Source of the DNA: CAWEFA01 sp963808135
GTDB lineage: Bacteria; Bacteroidota; Bacteroidia; Bacteroidales; DTGW01
Direction: 5' to 3'
NCBI GenBank assembly: GCA_963808135.1
Contig: CAWEFA010000085.1
Span: 1-17,123, forward strand
Length of the DNA stretch: 17,123 bases
Shown: positions 6,729-14,553 of the stretch, one piece after another
How the letters are laid out: each line of letters opens with the position of its first letter
Numbering within the stretch: the first letter of the stretch is position 1
Translations under genes and position numbers: made by a program
The notes under the pieces: model-generated
What the model saw: only the letters and a program-made list of their open reading frames with translations
The model's database searches: none
What the model was told of the DNA's origin: nothing

Positions 6729-8150
6729 ATGGTTGCAGTGAGAAATAATTACATTAATCAGTTTGCTATTATCGGATTGGTGTGGCTTTTAAGTTCCTGC
6801 GGTGGTTCATTAAAAATAGAGAATCCTGAAATTGACCAAAAAAAACCGGAATTGCCAATTGCTGAATCATATCTAAACCTTCCGGTTACAGTTAATTTAT
6901 ATGATTTAAGCGCCGATGCAAATTCAGAAATTCCGCAGCAACTATTTAAACAAGATAGCATCGATGTAAACTCAAATGTTAAGGTAAACCTTGAAATCGA
7001 CCGCAGGGGACAAATTTCTATAACAACGGTAAAAGGAAATATAAACACTTCTATTCCCATTCATATCGAGGGTAAAGCCCTATTATCGTTAAAAGCCTGC
7101 AATTTTTGCCCCAAAATTGAACATACCCAACCGCTTAGCGCCGACATCACTGTTATAACATCAACAAAGCTCGGCATTGATGAAAAATGGGACATCAATA
7201 CGCAAACAAACGCCGATTTTATTTTTGATAAATCGCCGTGCATAAATGTGATAGGGTTTCCAATATGTTTTGAATCGCTTACCCGGATGGGTATAAAGAA
7301 ATTATTGCCAAAGATTAATGCTTTAATAGATAAAAAAGTAAACAAATTATTTAATTTGAAAGAAGTTGCCGGGAATTATTGGAAGCAAATATCGCAGCCT
7401 ATGCAGGTTTTAAATAATCCTGTAAATATTTGGGCTATTTTTCAACCTACGGAATTTAACTTTACGCCTCCGGTTTCATTAGATTATAACAATTTGCTTC
7501 TAAAACTCGTTTTGAAAACTAAAATTAAAACAATAGTAGGCGCCAAACCTGAAATTTCCAATGTTGGCGATTTACCCCCAATTTATAATGTTCCTGCAAA
7601 AGATAATAGTTTTGATATTAATGTGCCGGTTGCTATTGAACTTAGTGAAATAAGGAAAGTAGTAATGAAGGAATTTGTTGGAAAAGTTATAGCCATTCCC
7701 AATTCAAAAAGGACAGTCCTCATCAACGATATCGATTTCATTGGTTCAAACAAAATATTGGTTATTAAACTTAATATTGAATCGAAAAGAACAAAGGGCG
7801 ATATTTATATTCTTGCAGAACCTGTTTATGATAGTACTTCAAGATGCCTTAAAGTTGAAAATTTGAAATTTGACGCGAAAACAAACAATATTCTTGTTAA
7901 TAAAGCTAACTGGTTAATTAATGCTTTTTTTATCCGTTCTGTTCAAAATAAAGTTAAGTATAACCTGGGAAATGACATCGACAAAATGCATGTCCAATTG
8001 GAAAAGAGCATCAGCTCGCTTCCTTTGAATAATAGAATTTCTTTAAAAGTCGATATCCGAAATTTCGATATTCAGGATATATCTTTCGACCCCGCTTATG
8101 CTTACCTGAATGTTAAAGTTAACGGCGGGTTAAATGTGAACATAAAATAA
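6729..8150 (+). CDS. DUF4403-family lipoprotein
   Basis: The 473-aa product starts with a short positive segment (VRNNY), a hydrophobic core (FAIIGLVWLL) and the lipobox LSSC|GG at residues 21-26, so it is a lipoprotein, probably anchored in the outer membrane or facing the periplasm. The body is beta-rich with alternating polar and hydrophobic strands (LPVTVNLYDLS, KVNLEIDRRGQISI, IPIHIEGKALLSL) and a conserved centre of the type found in DUF4403. No catalytic motif is visible and the function is unknown; the repeated strand pattern fits an elongated scaffold. ATG 6729 gives a normal signal peptide; a GTG at 6738 also would. No Shine-Dalgarno site is present, as usual in Bacteroidetes. It is 125 nt upstream of the phosphohexomutase, same strand; co-transcription is possible but not shown. 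Confidence 0.7.
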   Translation: MVAVRNNYINQFAIIGLVWLLSSCGGSLKIENPEIDQKKPELPIAESYLNLPVTVNLYDLSADANSEIPQQLFKQDSIDVNSNVKVNLEIDRRGQISITTVKGNINTSIPIHIEGKALLSLKACNFCPKIEHTQPLSADITVITSTKLGIDEKWDINTQTNADFIFDKSPCINVIGFPICFESLTRMGIKKLLPKINALIDKKVNKLFNLKEVAGNYWKQISQPMQVLNNPVNIWAIFQPTEFNFTPPVSLDYNNLLLKLVLKTKIKTIVGAKPEISNVGDLPPIYNVPAKDNSFDINVPVAIELSEIRKVVMKEFVGKVIAIPNSKRTVLINDIDFIGSNKILVIKLNIESKRTKGDIYILAEPVYDSTSRCLKVENLKFDAKTNNILVNKANWLINAFFIRSVQNKVKYNLGNDIDKMHVQLEKSISSLPLNNRISLKVDIRNFDIQDISFDPAYAYLNVKVNGGLNVNIK

Positions 8151-8275
8151 TGCCGGAGAATTATTTCAATCGATTCTTGATACTATTACATTTATCAGAG
8201 AATTGTACAGGAAAAAAATTGTAGAAATAAATATCAATAAAGGAAATTTTTATAAATTTAGATAAGAACCGGAAA

Positions 8276-10228
8276 ATGACTGATAATATTAAATTTCACC
8301 TGAACCCGAATTCTGAAACATGGGATACCATAGAAATTTCAAATTCAATAATAAAAACATATTCCTTAGAAAAGTGGGCAAATGATTTTTCATTAATGAC
8401 TGCCGGTTACCGCGATCAGCTGGATACGGAAGATATTGATAACCCCGAAGTGGCATTTAATTCGTTAACGGTTGCCATTATGGGCGAAGCCAAAGCCCGG
8501 GTATTTGCAAAAAAGTTATCACAAGGTGCAACAGGGTCGGTACATATTGGGGGCGAAACCCGGCCGCATACTCAGGAATTCATTAATATCCTTGCCCGCA
8601 TTTATGCTGCAAACGGATTTAAAGTGCATCTCAGGAAAAATTTAAAAACAACGCCAATCTGGTATTCCTCATTCGGAACATTATATGAAGAATATAATTG
8701 TGCCGATAATTTTACTGCCAGCCATTCGCAATATTTTAAAGGCGGCTGGAAACCTCTTGATTTCGAAGGGAAACAACTTGTTGCCGAGGAAAAAGATGTT
8801 GTTGCAGAAGTAAAAAAGATCGTCAAGAATCGTGAGACTATTAAATTAGCCCCGATAAATAGCAGTTTAATAATTAAAGATTTTGATGTTGACAAGGGTT
8901 ATATTGATTATCTTAAAACCATGATCGACCCAAACATGCTGAATGAAATTAAACTTGCTTCGGATAAAGGTTTTCGCTGTGCCGCGGTTACTGTTGGAGG
9001 GTCGATGAAAGCAACAACGGAGCAATTGTTTAAATTATTGAATATAGAAACAGGCAATGGAAAAACAATAGAATATTATTTTGGGGAAGAAAATTCGGAA
9101 TATCATAAAATAGGGCAGTTAAACGGGAAAAATTACGGTACCGATCCCGGTAAACCCGAAGTTTATAAAAATGTTGGTGCACAGGATTTGCTTCTAAATA
9201 AAAAGGCTGATATTGTATTCATTTGGGATCCTGATGGCGACAGGTTTAATATAGTTACCATTGCCCCGGTTGAAATAAAAGACAAAGCATTGGAGCTTGG
9301 GTTGTCTGTTGAATTATTTCCCAATAACAGCAAACAATGCATTGTATATTTTACCCCAAATCAGATATATTTTATGTTAACCGCATATCGCCTGGACAAC
9401 TTAATGCGAACAGGCGATTTTAATAAATTCGATTGGTTTGTTGTACGCTCGGTTTCTTCCACCCGTTCAATCGACGAACTGGTTGAACCATTCAAAGTAC
9501 CTGTGGCTGACGTGAGGGTTGGCTTTAAGCATCTTGGGGATATGTCGAATTGGATTGAAAATCATCTCGGTTCAAAAGAAATGTTCGTTACTGTTACAGG
9601 CAGGAAAGTTGCATTTGGCAAAACCCCGCGTGTGCTTATAATGTACGAAGAATCCGGTGGCGCCACATTTGGCGGCACAGATATGCTGATAAGCAAAAAC
9701 GGCAAATATTCGTTGCTTGCAATGCGCGAAAAAGACGGCATGCAGGTTGCCATGTTTAGCTTATCGCTTGCTTCGCATTTATTTAATTCCAATATATCTT
9801 TTGCAGAATATTATATTCGAACCATTGAAAAAAACAAGATAAAAAATAAATATTGCGATCGCAAAGACATAACGCTGTACGATGAAAGTTTATATGGAGA
9901 TGAAAGGCAAAAAGCCAAAGATGCCGGGATATTGAGAAGGGATAAGGTAATGGATTATTTTAGGAAACTTGCTGAAGAATATAAAAACGGCGCCCCGCTT
10001 TCAGAAATACAAAAAACTATTCATTCAAATCTTGCGACAAATAATTTTTTATCTTCCGAATTTGTAAATATTTGCTTTGTCGGCGACGGCACTTTATTAA
10101 CGTTTAAAAAATATTGGTTTTTGCTCAGGGCATCGGGGACAGATGCCGTATTAAGGTATTACATTGAGGGCGAAAACAAAGATGAAATACAAATTGCACT
10201 AAATGCATTTACAAACCTTGAGTTATAA
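8276..10228 (+). CDS. Long phosphohexomutase (phosphoglucomutase-like)
   Basis: The 650-aa protein has the four loops of the alpha-D-phosphohexomutase superfamily in order. The catalytic serine loop is TASHS (147-151, S149 the phosphoserine). The Mg loop DPDGDR (318-323) stands where DGDGDR is usual. The sugar loop is YEESGG (457-462) and the phosphate-binding loop RASGTD (618-623). It should interconvert hexose 1- and 6-phosphates in the cytosol. At 650 aa it is longer than common PGM/PMM enzymes (about 450-580), with extra sequence around 160-230 and 500-600. The serine loop lacks the usual Asn-Pro after Ser-His, reading SHSQYFKGG. All catalytic residues remain. ATG 8276 has no Shine-Dalgarno site. 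Convergent with the second mutase. Glucose 1-phosphate from the GH94 enzyme is a sensible substrate; GlcNAc-1-phosphate cannot be excluded. Confidence 0.8.
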   Translation: MTDNIKFHLNPNSETWDTIEISNSIIKTYSLEKWANDFSLMTAGYRDQLDTEDIDNPEVAFNSLTVAIMGEAKARVFAKKLSQGATGSVHIGGETRPHTQEFINILARIYAANGFKVHLRKNLKTTPIWYSSFGTLYEEYNCADNFTASHSQYFKGGWKPLDFEGKQLVAEEKDVVAEVKKIVKNRETIKLAPINSSLIIKDFDVDKGYIDYLKTMIDPNMLNEIKLASDKGFRCAAVTVGGSMKATTEQLFKLLNIETGNGKTIEYYFGEENSEYHKIGQLNGKNYGTDPGKPEVYKNVGAQDLLLNKKADIVFIWDPDGDRFNIVTIAPVEIKDKALELGLSVELFPNNSKQCIVYFTPNQIYFMLTAYRLDNLMRTGDFNKFDWFVVRSVSSTRSIDELVEPFKVPVADVRVGFKHLGDMSNWIENHLGSKEMFVTVTGRKVAFGKTPRVLIMYEESGGATFGGTDMLISKNGKYSLLAMREKDGMQVAMFSLSLASHLFNSNISFAEYYIRTIEKNKIKNKYCDRKDITLYDESLYGDERQKAKDAGILRRDKVMDYFRKLAEEYKNGAPLSEIQKTIHSNLATNNFLSSEFVNICFVGDGTLLTFKKYWFLLRASGTDAVLRYYIEGENKDEIQIALNAFTNLEL

Positions 10229-10233
10229 TTTAT

Positions 10234-10259
10234 CCTGAAAATTAAAAAAGATTTTTCGG
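10234..10259. terminator. Weak hairpin between convergent genes
   Basis: CCTGAAAA (10234-10241) can pair with TTTTCGG (10253-10259) with one bulged T. It lies in the 51-nt gap between the two convergent phosphohexomutase genes and could end transcription from either side, but the stem is AT-rich and no T-run follows. Confidence 0.3.
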
Positions 10260-10279
10260 AGTAGAATTAAGAATTAAGA

Positions 10280-11791
10280 TCATTGTTCTTTATCCATTTC
10301 TTTAAGTTTTTCCAAACAAAAATTATTCAATTCCTTAACCCGTTTTTCATCAGCGGCTTCATTGTAGCACCTGAATTCCGGGGCATTGCCCGAGGGCCGC
10401 AAATGAATAATTTCGTCATTTTCAAAATAAATACGAATACCGTCGGTTCTGTCGATTTTTATTATTTTCCCAAAAGTTTTTCCGAAAAAATTTAATATAG
10501 CTTCTTTATTGACCTCTTCATTTTTATCCGAGAACTTTGCCAAAAGTCGATTGCTTCTCTCGATTGGAAAATTTTGCAGTCTTTCGCTGGCGGTAAAACG
10601 TTTCGGTAGACTATCGACAACCTGTGATATTGGTTTTTTTTCAATAATTGAAAGCATTATAATACTTAACGATGAAATTACCGCGTCCCTTGTTGGCAGT
10701 GGATTTAAAACCCTTCCTTCTTTAATAATTTTCGAACCTGTTAAAAAACCGCCATTTGCTTCATAACCAATAATATTCTTATATCCTTTTCTAAGATCAT
10801 CAATCATCGAGGCAATTACATAAGGCGACCCGATTTTAGTTCGCTTAATATTATTAAACCAACCGCATTTATCAATAGCTGAATTACAGCTAACGGTTGT
10901 GCTTACAGAGTCGGCCTCAAGATATTTTGCGCACAAAATTCCGGAAATATCACCCCTTAGCCAGTTGCCTTTTTCATCGCTTAAGAGAGGCCTGTCGCTA
11001 TCGCCATCGGTAGAAATAATAGCGTCAAATTTATATTCGGCAATCCATTTTTTTGCAGCAATAATATCTTCATCCCTTATTGCTTCAGTATCTACAGGTA
11101 TGAATTTATCGGAATAACCAAGTTTTACGGCCTTAGCGCCTAAGCCGGTAATAATCCTGTAAAGAATTTCCCGTCCAACTGCAGAGTGCTGATATACTCC
11201 AATATACTTTCCGGAAAGGGCATTTTTCGGAAAAAATTCAATATAACGATTTAAATAAAAGTCATCAACTTTATTTTGAAACGTTTTTTGCCAAAATATT
11301 TTGTTTTTGTTAGTTTCCCTGAAATTTCCATTTGCAGTAAATAAATTATCATTTATGTCGATTTCCTGTTCCAGTATTTTTACTTCATCTTCTTTTAAAA
11401 CTTCGCCGGATGACTTATAAAATTTTATTCCGTTACGGTCTTCTGGAATATGGCTGCCGGTTACCATTATGCAGGGAATTTTTTGCTCAATACTGTAATA
11501 TGCAATTGCAGGCGTAGGAACCTTCCCGCAATTTATTGGTTTATAGCCCAAATTTGCAACCGCTTCGGCAATTGTATTCATTATCCTGTCGGTACTGGGC
11601 CTGAAATCTCCTCCTATTGCAATTTCTGTAACATCTTTTTTTAAGTCGCCAATATTTTCAAGATATTGCAGAAAACCAACAGTGTAAGAAAAACAGGTAA
11701 AATCGGTCATATCGGTTGCCAAACCCCTTATTCCGCTTGTCCCGAACGTAATTTTAGTTTTCTCCCCTAAATTCAATAATTTTATTCTCAT
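10280..11791 (-). CDS. Phosphomannomutase/phosphoglucomutase-type phosphohexomutase
   Basis: The 503-aa protein opens ITFGTSGIRGLATDM, the standard N-terminal substrate-recognition loop. It carries the phosphoserine loop VTGSHIPEDRNGIKFY (S113), the Mg loop TDGDSDRPLL (261-270), the sugar loop GYEANGG (342-348) and the phosphate-binding loop RPSGNAPEFR (465-474). The TGSHIP form is typical of bacterial phosphomannomutases (ManB/CpsG-like), which make mannose 1-phosphate for GDP-sugars; phosphoglucomutase activity is also possible. Cytosolic. The sequence differs clearly from the neighbouring 650-aa mutase, so this is not a recent tandem duplicate. It is read against its neighbours and has its own Bacteroidetes-type promoter at 11848-11877, about 50 nt of leader, and no Shine-Dalgarno site. 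Frame intact. Confidence 0.85.
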   Translation of the reverse strand: MRIKLLNLGEKTKITFGTSGIRGLATDMTDFTCFSYTVGFLQYLENIGDLKKDVTEIAIGGDFRPSTDRIMNTIAEAVANLGYKPINCGKVPTPAIAYYSIEQKIPCIMVTGSHIPEDRNGIKFYKSSGEVLKEDEVKILEQEIDINDNLFTANGNFRETNKNKIFWQKTFQNKVDDFYLNRYIEFFPKNALSGKYIGVYQHSAVGREILYRIITGLGAKAVKLGYSDKFIPVDTEAIRDEDIIAAKKWIAEYKFDAIISTDGDSDRPLLSDEKGNWLRGDISGILCAKYLEADSVSTTVSCNSAIDKCGWFNNIKRTKIGSPYVIASMIDDLRKGYKNIIGYEANGGFLTGSKIIKEGRVLNPLPTRDAVISSLSIIMLSIIEKKPISQVVDSLPKRFTASERLQNFPIERSNRLLAKFSDKNEEVNKEAILNFFGKTFGKIIKIDRTDGIRIYFENDEIIHLRPSGNAPEFRCYNEAADEKRVKELNNFCLEKLKEMDKEQ

Positions 11792-11847
11792 ATTGAAATA
11801 AAATGCAAAAGATTGATTTTGGATATTAAATCCTTAATAAAATTTTG

Positions 11848-11877
11848 CAAAGGTAAAAAAAAGCTTATTTCAACCAA
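11848..11877 (-). promoter_or_regulatory. Bacteroidetes-type promoter (TTG-N19-TACCTTTG)
   Basis: On the minus strand TACCTTTG (11848-11855) matches the Bacteroidetes primary sigma factor -7 consensus TAnnTTTG exactly. A TTG (11875-11877) lies 19 nt upstream, within the usual 17-23 spacing; a second TTG at 11871-11873 gives 15. Transcription would begin near 11841, about 50 nt before the ATG at 11791. Confidence 0.65.
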
Positions 11878-12040
11878 ACCAAGAAATATGTAATTTGGCT
11901 AAGTGTTATATAAATCGGTTTATTATTAAAAGAAAAACACAAGATACTATGAAAAACCTTTCTGGTAAAGAGATAGGATAAATTTTAATTAATAAAATTT
12001 TATAACCATTGTCATTTCTAAACTAAAAAATGAGAGATAA

Positions 12041-12048
12041 TATATTTG
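12041..12048 (+). promoter_or_regulatory. -7 box TATATTTG upstream of symporter
   Basis: TATATTTG fits TAnnTTTG and lies about 140 nt before the symporter ATG at 12187. No TTG occurs at the correct distance (nearest 12009-12011, 29 nt away), so the promoter is only half supported. The same octamer precedes the GH94 gene. Confidence 0.4.
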
Positions 12049-12186
12049 AATTTTTCGTCAATGAATTAAGTATGATTATACCTAATTTATATAACATCTG
12101 TAAAATTAATTTTGATTTATTTCAGAAATTCATTAATTATGCACGTCAGAAAATTTGCAATAATTAGAAATAAAATATTTTTTACC

Positions 12187-13590
12187 ATGGATCAAAAAAT
12201 TAGAGAATTAAAGTTTTGGGAAAAAGCAGGTTATGGTTGTGGAGATTTGGCTTCTGTTTTATTTTGGCAAACTATTACAGCTTATTTATTATATTTTTAT
12301 ACTGATGTTTTCGGGATTACTGCAGCAGCAGCAGGTGTAATGATAATGGTTTCCAGGGTACTGGATGGCTTTTTTGATCCCGTAATAGGCATGGTAGCTG
12401 ACAGGACCAATACCCGTTGGGGCAAATACCGCCCATATTTGTTATGGATGTCTATACCTCTTGCTATAGCATCCGTGTTTGCTTTTGTAATACCTGATTT
12501 CGGGCCATCGGGGAAATTAATATATGCTTATGTTACCCTTATTGTTTTCATGTTTATTTACTCTGCTATAAACATTCCTTACTCATCCCTGTTGGGTGTT
12601 ATTTCAACCGATCCGATCCAAAGGACAAGCGCTGCTTCATTTAAATATGTGGGGGCATATTTAGCAGGTTCAATAGTTTCTATTTCGGCTTTGCCATTGG
12701 CAAAGGAATATTTTGGGCATGGAAACGAAGCTAAAGGCTGGCCTTTGACTATGACTGTATATGCAATTGCCGCTGTTGTTTTTTTTACAATAACATTTTT
12801 ATCTACGCGTGAACGCATTCAGCCAATGAAAACTCAGAAAACGACCATAAAAAATGACTGGAAAGATTTGCTTAAAAACAAACCGTGGATAATAATTGTT
12901 TCTACAACAATTTTATTAATCTTATATGCTTCAATAAGGATAAGTGTTACGCCGCATTACTTTAAATATTATGTTGGTGAGCAACATTTTTCTATTTTTG
13001 GAAAAGTTCGTCATTTTAATTATATAGAGCTGACATCGGCTTTCAATTTTCTTAACCAGATTTGTTCAATTGTTGGGGTCATACTAGTTCCTTTTCTTGC
13101 TAAATGGATTGGTAAAAAGTACGGCTTTATGAGCCTTTTTATTATTTCAGCGCTTTGCACGGCATCCTATTATTTTTTAACGCCTCAATACCTTGGTTTA
13201 ATATTTTTTATGCAAATATTCGGTTCGTTAACCGGGGGGCCGCTTTCTTCATTATTATGGGCAATGTATGCCGATGCGGCTGATTATTCCGAGTTTAAAA
13301 ATAACCGCAGGGCTACCGGGCTGGTGTTTTCTGCAACTATATTATCACAAAAAGTCGGATGGGCAATAGGAATTGCTTTTGCCGGTTGGCTGCTTACCAG
13401 ATTTGGTTTTCAGGCCAATATGGTACAAAATATAAATGTTCAAAACGGGTTAAAAGCTATGATGAGTATTATTCCGGCGGCAGCAGGGATAATTGCAATA
13501 GTCGTTATGTCGTTCTATAATCTCGATGAAAAAACAATGAAAAATATTGAATTAAATCTTACAGATAGGCGTCAGAAAAATACCGATTAA
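12187..13590 (+). CDS. GPH-family (MelB-like) sugar:cation symporter
   Basis: The 467-aa protein is an inner-membrane carrier with about 12 hydrophobic segments. The start MDQKIRELKFWEKAGYGCGD and following YLLYFYTDVFG match the glycoside-pentoside-hexuronide:cation symporter family. The cytoplasmic loop ADRTNTRWGKYRPYLLW (71-87) is its conserved D-x-T/N-x-x-R-x-G-K-x-R-P signature, and D56-D65-type acidic residues in helix II (RVLDGFFDPVIG) are those used for cation coupling in MelB. Imported sugar cannot be told from sequence, but the GH94 phosphorylase downstream points to a beta-linked disaccharide. ATG 12187 is chosen over the ATG at 12112 because family similarity starts there. The extra 25 codons are unlike GPH proteins. 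There is no Shine-Dalgarno site. The TIR gene follows after 105 nt. Confidence 0.85.
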   Translation: MDQKIRELKFWEKAGYGCGDLASVLFWQTITAYLLYFYTDVFGITAAAAGVMIMVSRVLDGFFDPVIGMVADRTNTRWGKYRPYLLWMSIPLAIASVFAFVIPDFGPSGKLIYAYVTLIVFMFIYSAINIPYSSLLGVISTDPIQRTSAASFKYVGAYLAGSIVSISALPLAKEYFGHGNEAKGWPLTMTVYAIAAVVFFTITFLSTRERIQPMKTQKTTIKNDWKDLLKNKPWIIIVSTTILLILYASIRISVTPHYFKYYVGEQHFSIFGKVRHFNYIELTSAFNFLNQICSIVGVILVPFLAKWIGKKYGFMSLFIISALCTASYYFLTPQYLGLIFFMQIFGSLTGGPLSSLLWAMYADAADYSEFKNNRRATGLVFSATILSQKVGWAIGIAFAGWLLTRFGFQANMVQNINVQNGLKAMMSIIPAAAGIIAIVVMSFYNLDEKTMKNIELNLTDRRQKNTD

Positions 13591-13620
13591 AAAGACTATT
13601 GAATTTAAACGTTTTTAATA

Positions 13621-13649
13621 AGGTTTCCTCTGAAATATCTGGATAACCT
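13621..13649. repeat. Imperfect inverted repeat after symporter gene
   Basis: AGGTT-TCC (13621-13628) can pair with GGA-T-AACCT (13641-13649) with one bulge, 30 nt beyond the symporter stop. No T-run follows, so a terminator is only possible. If it works, it would separate TIR expression from the transporter. Confidence 0.25.
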
Positions 13650-13684
13650 AAAGCAATTAGCTGTCTATTTCTGAATAAAAAGAA

Positions 13685-13690
13685 GGGAGG
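13685..13690 (+). promoter_or_regulatory. Strong Shine-Dalgarno site of TIR gene
   Basis: GGGAGG, within AAGGGAGG, lies 5 nt before the ATG at 13696, a near-ideal ribosome-binding site. All other genes in the AT-rich part have A/T-rich leaders without such a site, as is normal in Bacteroidetes. It fixes the TIR start codon and suggests a different origin for this gene. Confidence 0.75.
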
Positions 13691-13695
13691 ATAAC

Positions 13696-14313
13696 ATGAA
13701 AATTTCAGATAACTTCAAGTATGATTTTTTCTTATGTTACTCATTTGATGATAGACAATTCTCTTTAAGCGTATTTAATGAATTAAAAACGGCTGGTTTT
13801 AATGTTTTTAGCGCTGATATAATACTTAAAACTGATATAGGCAAATCTTATTTTTCTATAATAAATGAAGCATTAGTAAATAGTAATCATTTTATATTAA
13901 TATGTTCTCCAAATATAAAGAAATCTACATATGTACAAACTGAATATGAAGGATTTTTTAATGAAATTTTTACAAAAAGCAATGGTAAACGACGTTTAAT
14001 TATTCTAAAAGGGCCAAATTTTAGTGTTGACATAGTTCCTATTTTATTGAGGGGTTTACAATTTGCAAATTCAATTACTGAGATTATTCAATCTCTTCCA
14101 AAGATATGTCGTCACAGCAAACAACGTGTTATCAAAACCCAGTTAAACAGGACAGTAAGTAGAAGTAAATTGAACCTTAAGAGAAAAAATAAATCGTCAA
14201 AACTAAAGATATATATGCCAAAACTAAACAAAGGAAATGCGCAACCAAATCATAGAATAATTGAAACGCGAATGACACAGATTTTCCATCACTTATTTTC
14301 ATTTTTATTTTAA
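13696..14313 (+). CDS. TIR-domain protein, orphan
   Basis: Residues about 8-125 of 205 form a Toll/interleukin-1 receptor domain: KYDFFLCYSFDDRQFSLSVF (strand A and box 1), then GFNVFSADIIL, IGKSYFSIINEALVNSNHFI, LICSPNIKKSTYVQTEYEGF (box 2/3 region) and RRLIIL. The Glu after S-x-Y (E83, in TEYE) fits the catalytic Glu of NAD-cleaving TIRs, so NADase activity in defence or cell death is possible; this is inference. Residues about 130-185 are strongly basic (RKNKSSKLKIYMPK), ending in MTQIFHHLFSFLF, a hydrophobic tip. No sensor, STAND, SIR2 or SAVED partner is adjacent. The gene is AT-richer than its neighbours (17 of 60 G/C at 13741-13800) and uniquely has a strong Shine-Dalgarno site. A lost C-terminal domain is possible. 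It has no evident link to the sugar genes around it. Confidence 0.75.
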   Translation: MKISDNFKYDFFLCYSFDDRQFSLSVFNELKTAGFNVFSADIILKTDIGKSYFSIINEALVNSNHFILICSPNIKKSTYVQTEYEGFFNEIFTKSNGKRRLIILKGPNFSVDIVPILLRGLQFANSITEIIQSLPKICRHSKQRVIKTQLNRTVSRSKLNLKRKNKSSKLKIYMPKLNKGNAQPNHRIIETRMTQIFHHLFSFLF

Positions 14314-14486
14314 TAAATCAATAATAATTTGTGTTGATTGAATCCGTTTTTATCCAAGATTCCAATTACCTGAATAAAAATGAAAATAATGATATTATAG
14401 AAATATTGTACCAAAAATCGTTAAGATTTAATTTATAAGGTACTAAAAATTTTACTTCCTGATATTTAATCCTACACAAGTTTTTA

Positions 14487-14494
14487 TATATTTG
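14487..14494 (+). promoter_or_regulatory. -7 box TATATTTG upstream of GH94 gene
   Basis: TATATTTG lies 59 nt before the ATG at 14554, matching TAnnTTTG and identical to the octamer before the symporter. No TTG occurs 17-23 nt upstream. The 240-nt gap after the TIR gene otherwise contains AT-rich sequence without a gene. A promoter here would let GH94 be expressed independently of the TIR gene. Confidence 0.4.
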
Positions 14495-14553
14495 GTTCTA
14501 CAGCAAAAAACGAAATAAATTTATTCTAAAATTTAACTAATCAAATTTTTAAT

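Larger units (their letters stand above)
11792..12186. other. Divergent AT-rich regulatory gap
   Basis: The gap between the divergent phosphomutase and symporter genes holds no supported gene. It contains a minus-strand promoter (11848-11877) and a plus-strand -7 box (12041-12048). An open frame from ATG 12112 continues into the symporter, but its first 25 codons look like noncoding AT-rich sequence. The rest shows only A/T runs. Confidence 0.6.

Noticed and set aside
12112..12186. Upstream ATG extending the symporter by 25 residues
   Set aside because: The extension (MIYFRNSLIMH...) is unlike GPH proteins, and MDQKIRELKFWEKAGYG at 12187 is a typical family start.
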